Positions 35,748 through 45,391 of a stretch of DNA of 64,000 bases are shown in pieces (the first letter of the stretch is position 1; each line of letters begins with the position of its first letter). Under the pieces are notes generated by a model. It was not told the origin of the DNA. It searched no databases and saw nothing but the letters and a program-made list of their open reading frames with translations. Source of the DNA: Candidatus Mediterraneibacter merdipullorum (GTDB lineage Bacteria; Bacillota; Clostridia; Lachnospirales; Lachnospiraceae); assembly GCA_019117125.1 (NCBI GenBank), contig DXAL01000048.1, forward strand, positions 1 through 64,000, read 5' to 3'. A program made the position numbers and the translations under genes.

Positions 35748-38168
35748 ATGAATACTTCATTATCATGGATAAAAGCATATGTTCCGGACCTGGACGTGAC
35801 CGCGCAGGAGTATACCGATGCGATGACGCTCTCCGGAACAAAAGTAGAAGGATATGAAAAACTGGATGCAGACCTGGAAAAAATCGTCATCGGACAGATT
35901 AAAAAGATAGAGAAGCATCCGGATGCGGACAAGCTTATCATCTGCCAGGTGGATATCGGCACAGAGACCATCCAGATTGTAACAGGCGCGCCGAACGTAA
36001 AAGAAGGCGACAAGATTCCGGTTGTGCTGGACGGCGGACGTGTGGCGGGCGGTCATGAGCCCGGACAGAAAGTCGAGGGCGGCATCCGGATAAAGAAAGG
36101 CAAACTGCGCGGCGTAGAGAGCAACGGCATGATGTGTTCCATCGAAGAGCTGGGTTCCACAAGAGAGATGTATCCGGAGGCGCCGGAGTACGGCATCTAT
36201 ATCTTCCCGGAGGACGCGGTGGTCGGAGAGAGCGCCATCAAAGCCCTGGGGCTTGACGACGCCATCTTTGAGTATGAGATTACATCCAACCGTGTGGACT
36301 GCTTCAGCGTCATCGGCATCGCGCGCGAGGCGGCGGCGACATTCCGCAAAGAATTTAAGCCTCCGGTGGTGACGCCTACGGGAAATGACGAGGACGTCAA
36401 TGACTATGTCAGAGTGACGGTGGAGAACACGGAACTCTGCCCGCGCTACTGTGCGAGAGTTGTCCGTAACATCAAGATAGGTCCGTCCCCGAAATGGATG
36501 CAGAGACGGCTCGCATCCGTTGGCATCCGCCCCATCAACAACCTGGTGGATATCACAAACTACGTGATGGAAGAGTACGGACAGCCCATGCACGCATACG
36601 ACCTGGATACCATCGCAGACCGCCACATCGTGGTGAAGACGGCGAAGGACGGCGATAAATTCACCACACTGGACGGTCAGGAACGGACGATGGATGAGAA
36701 TGTCCTGATGATATGCGACGGAGAGAAGGAAATCGGCATCGCCGGAATCATGGGCGGCGAAAACTCCATGATAACAGACGATGTGAAGACCATGCTCTTT
36801 GAGGCGGCATGCTTTGACGGCGTGAACATCCGCAAATCCGCAAAACGCATCGGACTGCGGACAGACGCCTCCGCCAAATTCGAGAAAGGACTGGACCCGA
36901 ACAACGCGCAGGCAGCCATTGACCGTGCGTGCCAGCTTGTGGAAGAGATGGGCGCAGGCGAAGTCGTGGGCGGCATGGTGGACGTCTACGGCAAAAAGAA
37001 AGAACCGGTGAGGGTGCCCTTTGATGCGGACAAAGTCAACGCGCTTCTTGGAACAGACCTTTCTGAGGAAGAGATGCTCGGCTACTTCCGGATGATTGAG
37101 CTGGAGTATGACGCAGAGAAAAAAGAAGTCATCGCGCCGACTTTTCGTCAGGACCTCTTCCGTCTGGCTGACCTTGCGGAGGAAGTGGCGAGATTCTACG
37201 GATACGACAATATCCCGACCACTCTTCCGGCAGGAGAGTCCACCACAGGAAAACTTTCCTTCAAGCTGCGCATCGAGCAGGTGGCGAGAGACATTGCGGA
37301 GTTCTGTGGATTCAGCCAGGGCATGACATACTCTTTCGAGAGCCCGAAGGTATTTGACAAGCTCCTCCTCCCGGCAGATTCAGAGCTGAGAAAAGCGATA
37401 GAAATCATGAATCCCCTGGGAGAGGATTACAGCATCATGCGGACCATTTCCCTGAACGGGATGCTGACGTCACTGGCGACCAACTACAACCGCCGGAATA
37501 AAGACGTCCGTCTGTATGAGCTCGGAAACATCTATATTCCGCACGAACTGCCGCTTGCCGGTCTGCCGGACGAGCGGATGCAGTTCACCCTCGGAATGTA
37601 CGGGGACGGCGACTTCTTCACCATGAAAGGCGTGGTGGAAGAGTTCTTTGAGAAGATTGGCATGCGGGGCAGAGAAAAATATGACCCGGATGCAGGCAAG
37701 ACATTCCTTCACCCGGGACGTCAGGCAAATATCCTCTACGACGGAAAAGTCGTGGGATATCTGGGCGAGGTACATCCGGAAGTGGCGGATACTTACGGAA
37801 TCGGCACACGCGCCTACGTGGCGGTCATCGACATGCCGGAAATCCTGCCGTATGCGACATTTGACCGGAAGTACACGGGCATCGCGAAATATCCGTCTGT
37901 GACAAGGGATATCAGTATGGTCGTTCCGAAGGAAATCCTGGTCGGTCAGATTGAGGAAGTTATCGAGAAGAGAGGCGGCGCGCATCTGGAGAGCTTCCGC
38001 CTGTTCGACATCTACGAAGGCTCCCAGATAAAAGAGGGATTCAAGTCCGTGGCATATTCCATCGTGTTCCGCGCGAAGGACAGGACGCTGGAGGAGAGCG
38101 ATGTTTCATCTGCGATGACAAAGATACTGAAAGGACTGGAAGAACTGGGGATTGAATTACGCCAGTAA
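35748..38168 (+). CDS. pheT: Phenylalanyl-tRNA synthetase beta subunit
   Basis: The 806-residue structural and editing subunit. In order it has an N-terminal B1 part, an OB tRNA-binding domain (about residues 40-150; [19 protein letters not shown]) and the B3/B4 editing domain with RYCARVV and [16 protein letters not shown]. The B5 domain with [10 protein letters not shown], the catalytic-like core and a C-terminal FDX-ACB anticodon domain ([13 protein letters not shown]) follow. Length is normal and the frame is intact. GAAAGGATAG precedes the start. Confidence 0.97.
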   Translation: MNTSLSWIKAYVPDLDVTAQEYTDAMTLSGTKVEGYEKLDADLEKIVIGQIKKIEKHPDADKLIICQVDIGTETIQIVTGAPNVKEGDKIPVVLDGGRVAGGHEPGQKVEGGIRIKKGKLRGVESNGMMCSIEELGSTREMYPEAPEYGIYIFPEDAVVGESAIKALGLDDAIFEYEITSNRVDCFSVIGIAREAAATFRKEFKPPVVTPTGNDEDVNDYVRVTVENTELCPRYCARVVRNIKIGPSPKWMQRRLASVGIRPINNLVDITNYVMEEYGQPMHAYDLDTIADRHIVVKTAKDGDKFTTLDGQERTMDENVLMICDGEKEIGIAGIMGGENSMITDDVKTMLFEAACFDGVNIRKSAKRIGLRTDASAKFEKGLDPNNAQAAIDRACQLVEEMGAGEVVGGMVDVYGKKKEPVRVPFDADKVNALLGTDLSEEEMLGYFRMIELEYDAEKKEVIAPTFRQDLFRLADLAEEVARFYGYDNIPTTLPAGESTTGKLSFKLRIEQVARDIAEFCGFSQGMTYSFESPKVFDKLLLPADSELRKAIEIMNPLGEDYSIMRTISLNGMLTSLATNYNRRNKDVRLYELGNIYIPHELPLAGLPDERMQFTLGMYGDGDFFTMKGVVEEFFEKIGMRGREKYDPDAGKTFLHPGRQANILYDGKVVGYLGEVHPEVADTYGIGTRAYVAVIDMPEILPYATFDRKYTGIAKYPSVTRDISMVVPKEILVGQIEEVIEKRGGAHLESFRLFDIYEGSQIKEGFKSVAYSIVFRAKDRTLEESDVSSAMTKILKGLEELGIELRQ

Positions 38169-38184
38169 TGAAAGGAATACCCGC

Positions 38185-39210
38185 ATGAAGACAAGTGATT
38201 TTTCTTACGAGCTGCCCCAGGAGCTCATCGCCCAGGACCCCCTTGAGGACCGCTCATCCTCCCGGCTGATGGTGCTGGACAAAGAGACAGGAAAGACCGA
38301 ACACCATGTGTTCAGGGAAATCATTCATTATCTGGAGCCCGGCGACTGTCTGGTCATCAATGACACAAAAGTTATTCCGGCAAGGCTCATCGGCGCCAAA
38401 GAGGAGACCGGTGCGAAGATAGAAGTCCTGCTCTTAAAGCGAGGGGCGGGAGATGTCTGGGAGACACTGGTAAAACCGGGGCGCAAGGCAAAGCCCGGGA
38501 CGCGCATCACATTTGGAGACGGGCTGCTCACAGGAGAAGTGGTGGACATCGTGGACGAGGGAAACCGCCTCATCCGTTTTGAGTATGAGGGGATTTTTGA
38601 GGAAATCCTGGACCGGCTGGGTCAGATGCCGCTCCCGCCGTACATTACCCATCAGCTCAGGGACAAAGACCGCTACAATACCGTCTATGCAGAACATTCC
38701 GGCTCCGCGGCAGCGCCCACGGCAGGACTGCATTTCACACCGGAGCTGCTCCGGGAGATTGAAGAAAAGGGCGTGGATATTGCCCGGGTGACGCTCCATG
38801 TGGGGCTCGGCACGTTCCGGCCGGTCAAGGTGGACGATGTGGAGAACCACCATATGCACTCCGAGTTCTACATGATAAGCGAGGAGGCGGCAGAAAAGGT
38901 CAACCGCGCCAAAGACGGCGGCGGACGGGTCATCTGCGTGGGGACTACGAGCTGCCGGACCATCGAGTCCGCCGCAGATGAAAACGGACATCTGCGCGCA
39001 TGCAGCGGCTGGACAGAGATATTTATCTATCCGGGCTACCGCTTCAAAGCGCTGGACTGCCTGATTACCAACTTCCATCTGCCGGAGTCCACGCTCATCA
39101 TGCTCGTATCTGCCCTGGCGGGAAAAGAACATGTGCTGGCGGCGTATGAGGAAGCGGTGCGGGAGAGATACCGGTTCTTCAGCTTTGGAGACGCCATGTT
39201 TATCAAGTGA
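38185..39210 (+). CDS. queA: S-adenosylmethionine:tRNA ribosyltransferase-isomerase
   Basis: Makes epoxyqueuosine in tRNA from preQ1 using SAM. The 341-residue protein has [17 protein letters not shown], the motif [26 protein letters not shown] and [16 protein letters not shown]. It lies 16 bases after pheT, so it is probably read from the pheST promoter. The start at 38185 has AAAGGAA upstream. No other queuosine gene (tgt, queG) is in the window. Confidence 0.97.
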   Translation: MKTSDFSYELPQELIAQDPLEDRSSSRLMVLDKETGKTEHHVFREIIHYLEPGDCLVINDTKVIPARLIGAKEETGAKIEVLLLKRGAGDVWETLVKPGRKAKPGTRITFGDGLLTGEVVDIVDEGNRLIRFEYEGIFEEILDRLGQMPLPPYITHQLRDKDRYNTVYAEHSGSAAAPTAGLHFTPELLREIEEKGVDIARVTLHVGLGTFRPVKVDDVENHHMHSEFYMISEEAAEKVNRAKDGGGRVICVGTTSCRTIESAADENGHLRACSGWTEIFIYPGYRFKALDCLITNFHLPESTLIMLVSALAGKEHVLAAYEEAVRERYRFFSFGDAMFIK

Positions 39211-39267
39211 GACGGGCGGGGACAGACCCTGCCGCATAAAAAACAGAGAACAGACAGAGGATATTTC

Positions 39268-39297
39268 GGGCTGTCCGGCTTTGCCGGGCAGCCCGCT
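39268..39297 (+). terminator. Hairpin terminator after queA
   Basis: GGGCTGTCCGGC / GCCGGGCAGCCC stem with loop TTT. The T-run is weak (GCTTTGC). Confidence 0.6.
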
Positions 39298-39458
39298 TTG
39301 CGCTATCTGTATGGGGCTTTACAGATAGAATATTTCTTTTCTTTTGTGAAAACACTAAAATATAGTAGTAAATCAATAAAATAACGCTTGATTTTCGTAT
39401 AAAATGTGATAATCTATAGAAAAGAAGGATTAGAACCGGAAAATCGGGAGGCGGAATC

Positions 39459-39998
39459 ATGGGATTTGCTTTACAGAAAATATTATATGCTCCGGAAGTG
39501 AAGAACATTCGGAAAAATCTGAATATGAAGCAGAAAGAGCTGGCTGTACTGCTGAATGTTTCCGTCAAGACGGTGGAACACTGGGAAAGCAGCGGGGGCA
39601 GTGTATCCGGCGCTGCTGCCGCTTTGCTCTGTATCCTTCGGGAGCGCCCCTGGCTTCTGGAAGAACTGGAGATTCCGGAGAAGAAGTTTCCGCTGCGCCT
39701 CAGATATATGAACGGGGAACGGCTGTGTACAATCATCGATGTAAATGACAGAGAGCAGCGGGTGATAATTAAAAATTATGTAACGGACCCGCTGTACCGC
39801 GCATTCGGAAGGAACGAGCATCCTTCGTACAGGGATTATGAAGAATTTCTGGAGTCAAGATGTTTCCCGCGGACGCGGGACAAGATGAAAATCATACTGG
39901 AAGAACTAAATCTCCCGTTTTATGACCCGTTTCTGATTATACAGAAAACGGAAGGGAAGATGGCGGAAGATGATTTCCGGATTGAGATTGAGAGATGA
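39459..39998 (+). CDS. HTH protein fused to a HipA N-terminal-like domain (putative antitoxin/adaptor)
   Basis: A 179-residue protein. Residues about 12-60 form a Cro/C1-type helix-turn-helix with NIRKNLNMKQKELAVLLNV followed by KTVEHWES. Residues about 75-179 resemble the short N-terminal domain of Firmicute HipA-like proteins. That part has a strand pair, then EEFLESRCFPRTRDKM, which parallels the usual LxxWWxxRxIPxSRDGI, then a terminal FLIIQKTEGKMAEDDFRI like LLxKxxGLSLSDQYWI. The stop overlaps the kinase start in ATGA. It is probably the DNA-binding partner and inhibitor of the kinase. GGGAGGCGG precedes the start; upstream DNA is AT-rich with several -10-like hexamers. Confidence 0.65.
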   Translation: MGFALQKILYAPEVKNIRKNLNMKQKELAVLLNVSVKTVEHWESSGGSVSGAAAALLCILRERPWLLEELEIPEKKFPLRLRYMNGERLCTIIDVNDREQRVIIKNYVTDPLYRAFGRNEHPSYRDYEEFLESRCFPRTRDKMKIILEELNLPFYDPFLIIQKTEGKMAEDDFRIEIER

Positions 39999-40813
39999 AG
40001 AGGATGGTCAGACTGGAAGAAAACGAATTGAGAACTGCAGCCCATCAGTCCTCAAAAGGAAATCAGCTGAAGTGGGAATCGGACGGCGTATGGTACAAAG
40101 CAGACTATATGGGATATGAAGGTCTGGCGGAGTATATGGTTTCCGGACTTCTGAAACATTCAAACATGAATGAAGAAGAGTATATCCTGTATGAGACAGA
40201 AGAAATCGCTTATAAGAAAGTACGGTACCGGGGATGCCGGAGCGGGAACTTCCTGCCGGAGGGCTGGCAGCTTATTACGCTTGAGAGGCTGTTTCAGAAT
40301 CTGTACGGGCAGAGTCTGTACATGAGTATTTTCAGAATACAGGGCACGAAGGAGCGGGCACGTTTTCTGACAGAACAGGCAGAACAGATGACGGGTCTTG
40401 AAAACTTTGGCGTTTATCTCAGCCGTCTGATGACAATCGACGCGCTGTTCCTTAATGAAGACAGACACATGCACAATATCGCTGTGCTGCGTGACGGAAC
40501 CGGCCGGTATCATTATTGTCCGGTTTTTGACAATGGATGCGCGCTTCTGTCTGATACTCAGATGGATTATCCGATGGGAGAGGATATACTTCATCTCATC
40601 CCACAGGTCAGAGCCAAAACACTGTGCAGTGATTTCATGGAACAGCTGGAGGCGGTGGAAACGCTGTATGGGCAGTCATTAAAATTCTCATACAACGCAC
40701 ATGATATTGAGAGACTGCTGGAGAAAGAACGATATTATCCGGAAGACATAAAGATGCGGGTGCGTGATATTCTGCTTCAGCAGTGGCGCACCTACCGGTA
40801 TTTGTTCGGATAA
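39995..40813 (+). CDS. Compact HipA/HipT-like Ser/Thr kinase (putative toxin)
   Basis: A 272-residue kinase lacking the N-terminal HipA domain, which is on the preceding gene. The HipA-type catalytic loop is LNEDRHMHNIAVL with Asp156 and Asn161, and the metal motif is VFDNG with Asp179. The 23-residue gap between the two Asp equals that in E. coli HipA. The likely ATP Lys is Lys35 in WYKADYMGYEGLAE. HipA-family toxins phosphorylate tRNA synthetases or other targets; pheST and argS are nearby, but that is not evidence of the target. Translation is coupled to the HTH gene. Confidence 0.75.
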   Translation: MKRMVRLEENELRTAAHQSSKGNQLKWESDGVWYKADYMGYEGLAEYMVSGLLKHSNMNEEEYILYETEEIAYKKVRYRGCRSGNFLPEGWQLITLERLFQNLYGQSLYMSIFRIQGTKERARFLTEQAEQMTGLENFGVYLSRLMTIDALFLNEDRHMHNIAVLRDGTGRYHYCPVFDNGCALLSDTQMDYPMGEDILHLIPQVRAKTLCSDFMEQLEAVETLYGQSLKFSYNAHDIERLLEKERYYPEDIKMRVRDILLQQWRTYRYLFG

Positions 40814-40836
40814 AAAATATAGAATAATAAACCAGG

Positions 40837-40870
40837 GATGTCACACCAATCCGGTGGGGCATCTTTTTTT
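40837..40870 (+). terminator. Terminator after the HipA-like pair
   Basis: GATGTCACACC / GGTGGGGCATC stem (one mismatch, one G-T) with loop AATCC, then seven T. Confidence 0.8.
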
Positions 40871-40903
40871 ATTTCATAGGAAATTGCTTTCCTATGAAAT
40901 AAA
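40868..40903. repeat. Perfect 16-bp palindrome
   Basis: TTTATTTCATAGGAAA and its exact reverse complement flank TTGC. The left end overlaps the T-run of the terminator. It is followed by a 25-codon orphan frame (40904-40981) starting MLREIYKGFSETNK, which may be the remnant of a lost gene. Confidence 0.85.
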
Positions 40904-40967
40904 AATGCTTCGCGAAATTTACAAAGGCTTTTCTGAAACAAACAAACAGCACATCCGAAAAAGGGTA

Positions 40968-40998
40968 TTGCTATCACGGTAGCGTGATGGCGTATGCT
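40968..40998 (+). promoter_or_regulatory. MerR-type promoter with dyad operator
   Basis: TTGCTA (40968-40973), a 19-base spacer, and TATGCT (40993-40998). The long spacer holds the dyad ATCACG-GTAG-CGTGAT (40973-40988), the arrangement used by MerR-family activators. Confidence 0.6.
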
Positions 40999-41026
40999 CA
41001 GATATACGGGGAAAGGAAAAGCCTTA

Positions 41027-41449
41027 ATGAAAAAAACAAATGAGATGAGCAGGCTCGCCGGGGTCAGCAGGCGGACATTGCAGTACTACGACGACGAGGG
41101 GCTGCTCATAACCGAGAGAACTTGTGACAATCACCGCCTGTATGACCGCCAGGCGATGGAGCGGATATGGGAAATCCTGGTGTATAAGGCAATGGATTTT
41201 GAACTGGGGGAAATCCGGCACATCGTAGAGGGGTCCGAAGAGCAGAAAAAGAAATGGCTTGCCCGGCGGAAAAAGGCAATCGACGAGAAAATCACGGAAG
41301 AGAGGCAAAAAAAAGATGTGATTGCATTTGTGCAGAAACACGGGATACCGCCGCTGCCGGAAGAAGGAAGTGGAAAGACTTATGTAGAGTGTATCAGGGA
41401 ATTGAGAGACAGGGCAGTCTGTGAAAGGAGAGGAAAATATGGAAGTTAA
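41027..41449 (+). CDS. MerR family transcriptional regulator
   Basis: A 140-residue regulator. The N-terminal winged helix (MKKTNEMSRLAGVSRRTLQYYDDEGLL split over residues 1-27) is typical MerR. A helical dimerisation region with KKKWLARRKKAIDEKI follows, then a short C-terminal tail with no Cys metal motif or drug-binding domain. The start at 41027 has GGAAAGG upstream. It stands at the head of a TM2-SPFH-DUF6591 operon and overlaps the TM2 gene, so it probably regulates these envelope proteins and itself. Confidence 0.88.
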   Translation: MKKTNEMSRLAGVSRRTLQYYDDEGLLITERTCDNHRLYDRQAMERIWEILVYKAMDFELGEIRHIVEGSEEQKKKWLARRKKAIDEKITEERQKKDVIAFVQKHGIPPLPEEGSGKTYVECIRELRDRAVCERRGKYGS

Positions 41450-41834
41450 ATGTCCAAAATGCGGCGCGCCGCTTACAGATGGAACGTGCGGCTATTGTGG
41501 CTATAAGGCGGAAAGAACCGATGGAAACCAGGGGAACGGAGATGCTGCTCATACGCAGACGGGACCGGCACAGGAACAATGGAACATGACAGGGAATCCT
41601 ATGCTGTACGCTGCGGGAATCATCCCCGGAGTCAGCAGGAAAAGCAGAGTGACGGCATTATTGCTCTGCATCTTTTTAGGCGGGCTGGGGGCGCACCGGT
41701 TCTATGTGGGAAAAGTGGGAACAGGCATCCTGTACTTGTGTACCGCCGGGCTTTTCGGTATCGGATGGCTTATTGATATCATCCGCATTGTGGTCGGTTC
41801 ATTCCGGGATGAATTCGGGCTTTTGCTGCAGTAA
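41439..41834 (+). CDS. Zinc-ribbon TM2 domain membrane protein
   Basis: A 131-residue protein. Residues 1-22 form a zinc ribbon (CPKCGAPLTDGTCGYCG). A variable linker and a TM2 domain of two membrane helices joined by a short turn follow (ALLLCIFLGGLGAHRFYVGK ... IDIIRIV). TM2 proteins have no settled biochemical role. The start at 41439, with AAAGGAGAGG, lies inside the end of merR. The SPFH gene follows after 16 bases. Confidence 0.88.
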   Translation: MEVKCPKCGAPLTDGTCGYCGYKAERTDGNQGNGDAAHTQTGPAQEQWNMTGNPMLYAAGIIPGVSRKSRVTALLLCIFLGGLGAHRFYVGKVGTGILYLCTAGLFGIGWLIDIIRIVVGSFRDEFGLLLQ

Positions 41835-41850
41835 TAAAGGAGGGAACACA

Positions 41851-42742
41851 ATGGGATTGTGGGATGTTGTCAAAGACCAGTTCCTTGATGTGATTGAATA
41901 TGAAGATGAAAGCAACAAACTTATCGTCACGAAATTCCGGCGCGAAAGCGGAAACGATGAACTGAAACAGGGGTCAAAAGTCATTGTCAGGGAAAGCCAG
42001 TGCGCAGTCTTTCTAAAAGGCGGTCAGCTGGCAGACATCCTGATGCCGGGGACCTATTCGCTGAATACGGAAAATTTCCCCGTTTTAACAAAACTCCAGG
42101 CATTCCCCTATCTGTTCGTATCGCCTGTAATCGCGGATTTGTATTTCGTGAGCACAAGACAGTTTGTGGATAATCAGTGGGAGACGAAAAATCCCATCAT
42201 CAAGCGGGACAAAGGGAATCGTGATGACCTATGATATCGTCGGATATCTTTCCTCCATGGTGACAGAGACGTTTTCGGCTGTCGTTGGCGATACGGACCG
42301 TTCGGTGCTTGACCTGGCTGCCGCATATCAGGAACTGTCGGTGGAAATGCAGAAAAAGCTGAATGAACAGCTGCAGGTTACAGGCATTGGGTTCAGCGAT
42401 ATCGTGATTGAGAATATCTCGCTTCCGGAACGGGTCGAAGAACTGATAGACGAGCAGTCGGGAATCGGAATAGTCCGGGGAGATATGGGGACTTTCGTAG
42501 AGTATCAGACCGCAAGAGCCATGAGGGATGCGGCAAAGCAGGAAGGGGGACTGGCAGGTCTGGGAGCAGGCGTGGCATTTGGAAATACGATTGCCCAGAA
42601 TATACAGAATGTATCAAACGAAAGCACTCCTGCAAAGAGTAAAGCCGAACAGTTGAGAGAAGTTAAGAGCCTGTTCGATGAGGGAATTCTGACGCAGGAA
42701 GAGTTTGATGCGGAAAAGAAGCGGATTTTAACAGCAAAATAA
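41851..42742 (+). pseudogene. SPFH/Band-7 protein with SHOCT tail, broken by internal deletion
   Basis: The N-terminal frame (41851-42234) encodes an SPFH start, MGLWDVVKDQFLDVIEYED, and runs to ETKNPIIKRDKGNRDDL before stopping. The C-terminal frame, shifted by one base, continues at GTKGIVMTYDIVGYLSS and ends in a SHOCT-like EQLREVKSLFDEGILTQEEF. Intact relatives have about 25-30 more residues between KRDK and the MTYDIV segment. At the junction GGGACAAAG can be read as RDK in one frame and GTK in the other, which points to deletion between two short direct repeats. If expressed, the two halves would be separate peptides. GGAGGG precedes the start. Confidence 0.78.
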
Positions 42743-42774
42743 AATCAATATGAGAGACAAAGGAGAGAAAATTC

Positions 42775-43908
42775 ATGTCAAAAAAACCCAAAATGATAAT
42801 TTGTAGAAACTGCGGTGCAACTATTCCGAAACAGGCAAGGATATGTCCGTCATGCGGGGCAAAAAACAAGAAGCCGTTTTATCAGAGATGGTGGTTTATC
42901 CTGCTCATCGTTATCGTTGTATTTGGAATCGTCAGCTCCTTCAGGGGAAGACAGAGTGAAAAGTTTGACTGGGATGAGACCGTGCTCGGGGAGAAGCTGC
43001 CGGAGCCTGCATCCAATAAAGGTTCCATCGTTATCAATGACAGCGAATATCTGAAGGTGCATGTAGATGAGACGTCCCCGAATGAACATAATGCGTACGT
43101 CGAGGAATGTCAGTCTCTGGGGTATACTGTCGAGAGTGTGCAGGATGGAAGCACATATAAAGCATTTGATGAAGAGGGATATATGCTTTCCGTGAATTAC
43201 AGCGGAGAGACGATGTATATCGAGTTGAAAGCGCCCATGGAAATGGGAGAGCTGAACTGGCCGAAGAGTGAACTTGCAGGGTTGCTTCCGGTGCCTCAGT
43301 CCAAAGTCGGAAAAGTGGAGGTGGATGCATCTGACAGGTGTCATATCTATGTCGGGAAGACATCCGGGGATGATTTCAATGATTATACAGAAGAATGCTC
43401 CAATGCCGGATTCGCTGTTGACTATGAGAAAAGTGATGCATCCTATCATGCGTATGATGAAAAGGGGAACGAACTCTATCTGACCTATCAGGGGAATCAG
43501 ATAATGGAAATCGAGCTTATCAAAGCAGCAGAGGAAGACGCATCATCACAGGAAGATGCGGAAATCACTGAGGAAGCGGAAGAGCCTGCAGAACCGGAGG
43601 AATCAGAAGAATCAGAAGAATCAGAAGAAAGCAGCGTGTCTGAAGATGAAATCCGGCCGGAGTTTAAGGAAGCTATGGACAGTTACGAAGCGTTCTATGA
43701 CGATTATTGTGACTTTATGACAAAATACAAGGAAAATCCAAGCGACCTGCAGCTGATAGGCGAGTATACGGACATGCTTGCAAAAGTTGTTGAAATGGAT
43801 GAAAAATTTGCGGCATGGGAAGAGGAAGACCTGACTGACGCAGAATTGATGTATTACGCAGAGGTAAATGGAAGAGTAGCGCAAAAGCTGCTGGAGGCAG
43901 GAATTTAA
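42775..43908 (+). CDS. Zinc-ribbon membrane protein, DUF6591-like
   Basis: A 377-residue protein. Residues 9-29 form a zinc ribbon (CRNCGATIPKQARICPSCG), and one membrane helix follows at about 37-54. An outer part contains two related repeats of about 85 residues (KLPEPASNKGSIVINDSEYL; LLPVPQSKVGKVEVDASDR), each with a YVEECQSLGYTVES-type strand-helix unit. An acidic Glu/Ser linker (about 255-285) leads to a small C-terminal helical domain. The layout fits DUF6591 proteins; function is unknown. It is the last gene of the MerR-led operon. AAAGGAGAG precedes the start. Confidence 0.82.
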   Translation: MSKKPKMIICRNCGATIPKQARICPSCGAKNKKPFYQRWWFILLIVIVVFGIVSSFRGRQSEKFDWDETVLGEKLPEPASNKGSIVINDSEYLKVHVDETSPNEHNAYVEECQSLGYTVESVQDGSTYKAFDEEGYMLSVNYSGETMYIELKAPMEMGELNWPKSELAGLLPVPQSKVGKVEVDASDRCHIYVGKTSGDDFNDYTEECSNAGFAVDYEKSDASYHAYDEKGNELYLTYQGNQIMEIELIKAAEEDASSQEDAEITEEAEEPAEPEESEESEESEESSVSEDEIRPEFKEAMDSYEAFYDDYCDFMTKYKENPSDLQLIGEYTDMLAKVVEMDEKFAAWEEEDLTDAELMYYAEVNGRVAQKLLEAGI

Positions 43909-43915
43909 ATTTGTG

Positions 43916-44395
43916 TTAGTCTTTCATCCGAATGACATGATACATGACATCCGCCTCTGCATCTCCCACCGGGATGATGACCCGGTCTTTCAGCACATCA
44001 TCCGGGTCTGTTGCCAGGTTGGTGGTAAAGCAGGGCAGGGTGGAACTGCGGATGAGTTCCCGAAATTCATAATCATCTTTCTGTACGAGAAAGCGCGAGG
44101 CGGGCATCTTCTGACGGCACATCTCATTCCAGAATCCAATCTCAGAGCGCAGCAGAAAGTTAAAGCCATTGAGCATCTCAAATGTTACAAGACCGTGTCC
44201 GGACAGGGCATGGTCTTTTGTGACGCAGATGGAAAGGGTCTCCCGTAAGAACGGCGTACAGTCAAGGGCAGCGTCCTCGGTGGAAAAGGGAAGGATGCCG
44301 ACCTGGCAGGCGCCGGTTTTTACATGTTGGATGATGTCGGGGATGGGGACGAGTTTAACTGTAAGTGAAGAGAAGGGCTTGGAAAAGTAATTGCC
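43916..44395 (-). pseudogene. LysR-type regulator remnant (C-terminal effector domain only)
   Basis: On the minus strand an open frame of about 159 codons reads as the second half of a LysR substrate-binding domain. It runs through FSSLTVKLVPIPD, IIQHVKTGACQVGILPF and LRETLSICVTKDHALSG to DRVIIPVGDAEADVMYHVI before a stop. It begins directly after a stop codon, with no DNA-binding domain upstream; that space is occupied by the aldo/keto reductase. LysR genes often lie divergent from such reductases, so both may be pieces of one degraded pair. Confidence 0.75.
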
Positions 44396-44438
44396 TTAAA
44401 AAGATTCCATGAGATGAATAAAAAGGAGGACGAACAGA

Positions 44439-45276
44439 ATGGAATATGTAACGCTGAATAATGGAGTGAAGATGCCGTTGCTCGGATACGGAGTATACCA
44501 GACTCCGCCGGAGGAGACGGAGCGCTGTGTCCTCGAAGCGCTGGAGACAGGATATCGCAGCATTGATACAGCGCAGGCGTACTACAAAGGAAGGCGTGGG
44601 AAATGCCCTGGCAAAATGCGGGATACCAAGGGAAGAGATTTTTGTCACGACGAAAGTCTGGATTGCAAATGCCGGATATGAGAAGGCGAAAGAATCCATT
44701 GCAAAATCTCTGGAAAAACTTCGGACGGATTATGTGGACCTGCTTCTGATTCATCAGCCGTTCGGCGATTATTACGGGACCTACCGCGCGATGGAAGAAG
44801 CATACCGAGAAGGAAAGGCACGCGCCATCGGCGTGTCGAATTTCTATCCGGACCGGTATCTGGATTTGTTCCATTTTGCAGAGGTCAAGCCGGCAGTTAA
44901 CCAGGTGGAGACGCATGTGTTCCAGCAGCAGAAGACAGCGCGGAAATATATGGAGAAGTACGGCACCCAGATTATGTCGTGGGGACCGTTTGCCGAAGGA
45001 AAGAACGATTATTTCCAGAATCCGGTGCTCAGAGAGATTGGCGGGAAATATGGAAAGTCTGTGGCACAGACGGCGCTCCGGTTTCTGCTCCAGAGCGGCG
45101 TGGTGGTGATACCGAAATCCGTGCATAAGGACCGGATGGAAGAGAACTTCGATGTATTTGATTTTACTCTGACGGAAGATGAGATGAAGCGCATCGAGGC
45201 GCTGGATACGGGAGAAAGTCTGTTTTTCTCCCACTATGCACCGGAGACCGTAGAATGGTTTATGAGTCGGGTATAA
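44439..45276 (+). pseudogene. Aldo/keto reductase with a frameshift
   Basis: The first frame (44439-44585) encodes [20 protein letters not shown] and the catalytic Asp and Tyr region [10 protein letters not shown]. At 44586-44588 (AAA) one base too many shifts the frame. Reading on in the other frame gives [20 protein letters not shown], the catalytic Lys in TTKVW, the His in LLLIHQP, then IGVSNFYPDRY and VVVIPKSVHKDRMEEN to a normal end. Removing one A restores a full enzyme of about 279 residues. A sequencing error is possible, but the run is only three bases. AAGGAGG precedes the start. Confidence 0.8.
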
Positions 45277-45329
45277 GCAGGGCTGTGAGTCTGGCACAGT
45301 CAGGATTGCCACACAGGTAGGATTGTCTC

Positions 45330-45380
45330 TTGACTTTTAGTCCGATTTCATACTATAATCATAGTACGAAATCGGACTAA
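45330..45380 (+). promoter_or_regulatory. marR promoter with long palindromic operator
   Basis: TTGACT (45330-45335), an 18-base spacer, and TATAAT (45354-45359). A 44-bp palindrome (45337-45380) covers the spacer, the -10 and the start site. Its arms TTAGTCCGATTTC/GAAATCGGACTAA are perfect, and an inner TACTAT/ATAGTA pair flanks AATC. This is a typical autorepression site for the MarR protein encoded next. Confidence 0.85.
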
Positions 45381-45391
45381 GGAGACATATC

